DNA of 6,363 bases from Microbacterium sp. (GTDB lineage: Bacteria > Actinomycetota > Actinomycetes > Actinomycetales > Microbacteriaceae). This document shows, piece by piece, positions 4,614 to 6,363 of this stretch. The first letter of the stretch is position 1. Each line of letters opens with the position of its first letter. The translations under genes and the position numbers were made by a program. The notes beneath the pieces were generated by a model. That model saw only the letters and a list, made by a program, of their open reading frames with translations. It was not told where the DNA came from and searched no databases. The DNA lies in the NCBI GenBank assembly GCA_029267645.1, contig JAJUIM010000116.1, forward strand, positions 1 through 6,363, written 5' to 3'.

Positions 4614-5543
4614 ATGGCGACTTACATCCTCAGGAGGATCCTGCAGGTGATCCCTGTGTTCCTCGGCGCCACGCTGCTGATCTACTTCATGGTCTTCGCC
4701 ATGCCCGGCGACCCCGTGGCGGCGCTCTTCGGCGACAAGCAGCCGCCGCAGGCGCTCATCGACCAGATCCGCGAGCGCTACATGCTCGATCAGCCGTTCA
4801 TCATCCAGTACCTCAATTACCTCGGCGGCGTGTTCCGCCTGGACTTCGGCGTCGGCTTCAACGGCCAGCCGGTACTCGACACGCTCATCCGCGCCTTCCC
4901 CGTGACGCTCCGGCTCGCGGTCGAGGCCGTCGCGATGGCGTTCATCCTCGCGATCGTCATCGGAGCCGCCTCGGCGCTGCTGAAGAACACGATCTTCGAC
5001 CACGCGATGCTCCTCGTCGCGCTCGTGTTCGTCGCGGTCCCCGTCTTCGTCGTCGGCTTCTTCGCGCAGTTCGTCTTCGGCGTGCAGCTCGGCTGGGCGA
5101 ATCCGACGGTCGGCGGAAACAATGGCTGGGCGGGCCTGTTCCTGCCCGCGGTCACCCTCGCGGTCAGCATCTACGCCACGAGCATGCGCCTCACGCGCTC
5201 GTCGACGATCGAGACGCTCGGTCAGGACTGGGTGCGCACGGCCTACGGCAAGGGCCTGCCCCGTCGCCGCGTCATCCCCGTGCACGTGCTGCGCAACTCG
5301 CTGATCCCCATGGTCACCGACCTCGGTACGCAGTTCGGCGTGCTCATGGTCGGCGCGACCGTGACCGAGACGATCTTCAACATCCCTGGCGTGGGGCAGA
5401 CGCTCTACACGGCGATCCTCAAGCACGAGACGCCGACGATCGTGTCGTTCGTGACGATCTTCGTCATCGTCTACGTGATCATCAACCTGCTGATCGACCT
5501 GCTGTACGGTCTGCTCGACCCGAGGATCCGCTATGTCTCGTAA
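4614..5543 (+). CDS. oppB: Peptide ABC transporter permease, OppB/DppB type
   Basis: This 309-residue integral membrane permease would form half of the peptide channel with the OppC-like product. The N-terminus is diagnostic of the family: MATYILRRILQVIPVFLGATLLIYFMV, then the MPGDP motif at 30-34 and RERYMLDQPFIIQYLNYL in the first periplasmic loop. Predicted membrane segments lie near 10-30, 99-122, 131-157, 173-191, 238-256 and 275-300. The cytoplasmic EAA loop that docks on the ATPase is at about 205-231 (DWVRTAYGKGLPRR through VLRNSLIP), including the conserved glycine. The late NIPGVGQTLYTAI motif is also present. Length is normal. Start choice rests on AAGGAGG seven bases upstream. The stop lies inside the next gene, with an 11-base overlap that suggests coupled translation. 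Confidence 0.95.
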   Translation: MATYILRRILQVIPVFLGATLLIYFMVFAMPGDPVAALFGDKQPPQALIDQIRERYMLDQPFIIQYLNYLGGVFRLDFGVGFNGQPVLDTLIRAFPVTLRLAVEAVAMAFILAIVIGAASALLKNTIFDHAMLLVALVFVAVPVFVVGFFAQFVFGVQLGWANPTVGGNNGWAGLFLPAVTLAVSIYATSMRLTRSSTIETLGQDWVRTAYGKGLPRRRVIPVHVLRNSLIPMVTDLGTQFGVLMVGATVTETIFNIPGVGQTLYTAILKHETPTIVSFVTIFVIVYVIINLLIDLLYGLLDPRIRYVS

Positions 5544-6363
5544 CACTCACTTCGTCGCGCCCACGGACGGCGCGAAGGTCGTCGTCGACCAGGTGCGCGT
5601 CGCCGAGAAGCGCAGCAACCTCTGGCTCGACGCCTGGCGCGACATGCGCCGTCGCCCGCTGTTCTGGGTCTCGCTCGCGATCGCGCTCGTGGTCGTGGCG
5701 ATGGCCGCCTTCCCGCAGCTGTTCACGTCCGTCGGTGCGACGGGCGCCGCCTGTTCGCTCGCCGACTCCAACGGCGCGCCGACGGCGGGGCACCCGCTCG
5801 GCTTCACGCGCCAGGGCTGCGACATCTGGTCGCGCATGGCGTACGGCGCCCGCACCTCGGTCGTCGTCGGCCTGCTCGCGACGATCATCAGCACCGTCAT
5901 CGGCCTCGTGATGGGCGCGCTCGGCGGCTTCTACGGCGGCTGGATCGACTCGATCCTCTCGCGCGTCGGCGACATCTTCTTCACGATCCCCTACATCATC
6001 GCGGCGATCGTCGTCATGACGGTCATGCCGGCGGAGGATCGCACGATGCTCGTGCTGGCCTTCGCGATCGGCGGGTTCTCGTGGGCGTCGACGGCGCGCA
6101 TCGTGCGCGCCGAGATCCTGCGCGTGAAGCAGTCCGACTACGTCATGGCGTCGATCGCGCTCGGCATGAGCCGGTTCAAGACGCTGCTCGTGCACGTGCT
6201 CCCGAACGCCATGGCGCCCGTCATCGTCGTCGCGACGATCGGCCTCGGCAACGCCATCGTCGCCGAGTCGGTGCTGTCGTTCCTCGGCGTCGGCCTGGGC
6301 GGCAACGTCGTGTCGTGGGGCGCCGACATCAGCCAGGCGCAGACCACGATCCGCACGTCGCCC
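5533..6363 (+). CDS. oppC: Peptide ABC transporter permease, OppC/DppC type (3' end outside window)
   Basis: The first 277 residues are present; typical members have about 300-330, so a short C-terminal piece with the last membrane helix is missing. ATG at 5533 is preceded by GAGGA (5522-5526) inside oppB. The cytoplasmic N-terminus leads to SNLWLDAWRDMRRRPLFW and a first membrane segment at about 43-63. An external loop carries two cysteines, C74 and C96, within CSLADSN and LGFTRQGCDIWSRM, a pattern common in actinobacterial OppC proteins and possibly a disulphide. The core has GLLATIISTVIGLVMGALGG, then SRVGDIFFTIPYIIAAIV. The EAA loop is at about 203-225 (YVMASIALGMSRFKTLL through LPN), followed by IVAESVLSFLGVGL. 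It pairs with the upstream OppB; ATPase genes are expected beyond the window. Confidence 0.94.
   Translation, partial: MSRNTHFVAPTDGAKVVVDQVRVAEKRSNLWLDAWRDMRRRPLFWVSLAIALVVVAMAAFPQLFTSVGATGAACSLADSNGAPTAGHPLGFTRQGCDIWSRMAYGARTSVVVGLLATIISTVIGLVMGALGGFYGGWIDSILSRVGDIFFTIPYIIAAIVVMTVMPAEDRTMLVLAFAIGGFSWASTARIVRAEILRVKQSDYVMASIALGMSRFKTLLVHVLPNAMAPVIVVATIGLGNAIVAESVLSFLGVGLGGNVVSWGADISQAQTTIRTSP

Noticed and set aside
4608..5543. Upstream ATG at 4608 or GTG at 4572 as the oppB start
   Set aside because: 4608 leaves one base after AAGGAGG, and 4572 adds residues unlike the conserved family N-terminus; 4614 has ideal spacing.
2844..5546. 900-codon open frame on the minus strand antisense to the opp genes
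   Set aside because: Its translation is extremely rich in Asp, Arg, Glu, Val and His with no domain pattern. It is the expected shadow of high-GC coding DNA, while the plus strand encodes clear OppA and OppB.

Overview
The window is high-GC DNA (roughly 70 % by eye) with actinobacterial character: GTG starts, 4-nt and 11-nt gene overlaps, a start codon that looks leaderless, and proteins of the types seen in Microbacteriaceae-like Micrococcales. The genus is an inference from protein style, not from a marker gene.

Layout. (1) 1-532, minus strand: a broken gene of the actinobacterial AbiEi-like / DUF559-like family. Its N-terminal half and its C-terminal nuclease-like domain are in different frames and the middle is missing. 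(2) 533-890: a gene-free stretch holding a palindromic repeat element (copy A, 698-814). (3) 891-1780: two small Nudix hydrolase genes overlapping by 4 nt. (4) 1781-1943: a second copy of the repeat element (copy B, 1794-1897) in the opposite orientation, so the Nudix pair sits between inverted copies. (5) 1944-2693, minus strand: a CPBP-family membrane protein, convergent with the Nudix pair and divergent from the transporter operon. (6) 2868-6363, plus strand: an Opp/Dpp-type peptide ABC importer, made of a lipoprotein binding protein, a hairpin, then permeases OppB and OppC (OppC runs off the window). The ATPase genes would be expected just downstream.

The most striking feature is the oppA-like gene. 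Its lipoprotein signal is normal, but the mature protein is in permuted order. The segment that forms the C-terminal third of ordinary cluster-C binding proteins comes directly after the signal peptide, and the ordinary N-terminal two thirds follow. The gene ends where that C-terminal segment should begin. The moved block is 486 bp (162 codons, 2982-3467) with codon-exact edges. This is either a natural circular permutation of a peptide-binding protein or a rearrangement introduced during assembly or handling; raw reads would decide.

Functionally, the operon would import oligopeptides through OppB/OppC, with the hairpin after oppA probably giving binding protein in excess over permease. The Nudix enzymes probably hydrolyse nucleotide-diphosphate derivatives; their substrates cannot be read from sequence. 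I see no rRNA, tRNA, CRISPR array, or intact insertion sequence.
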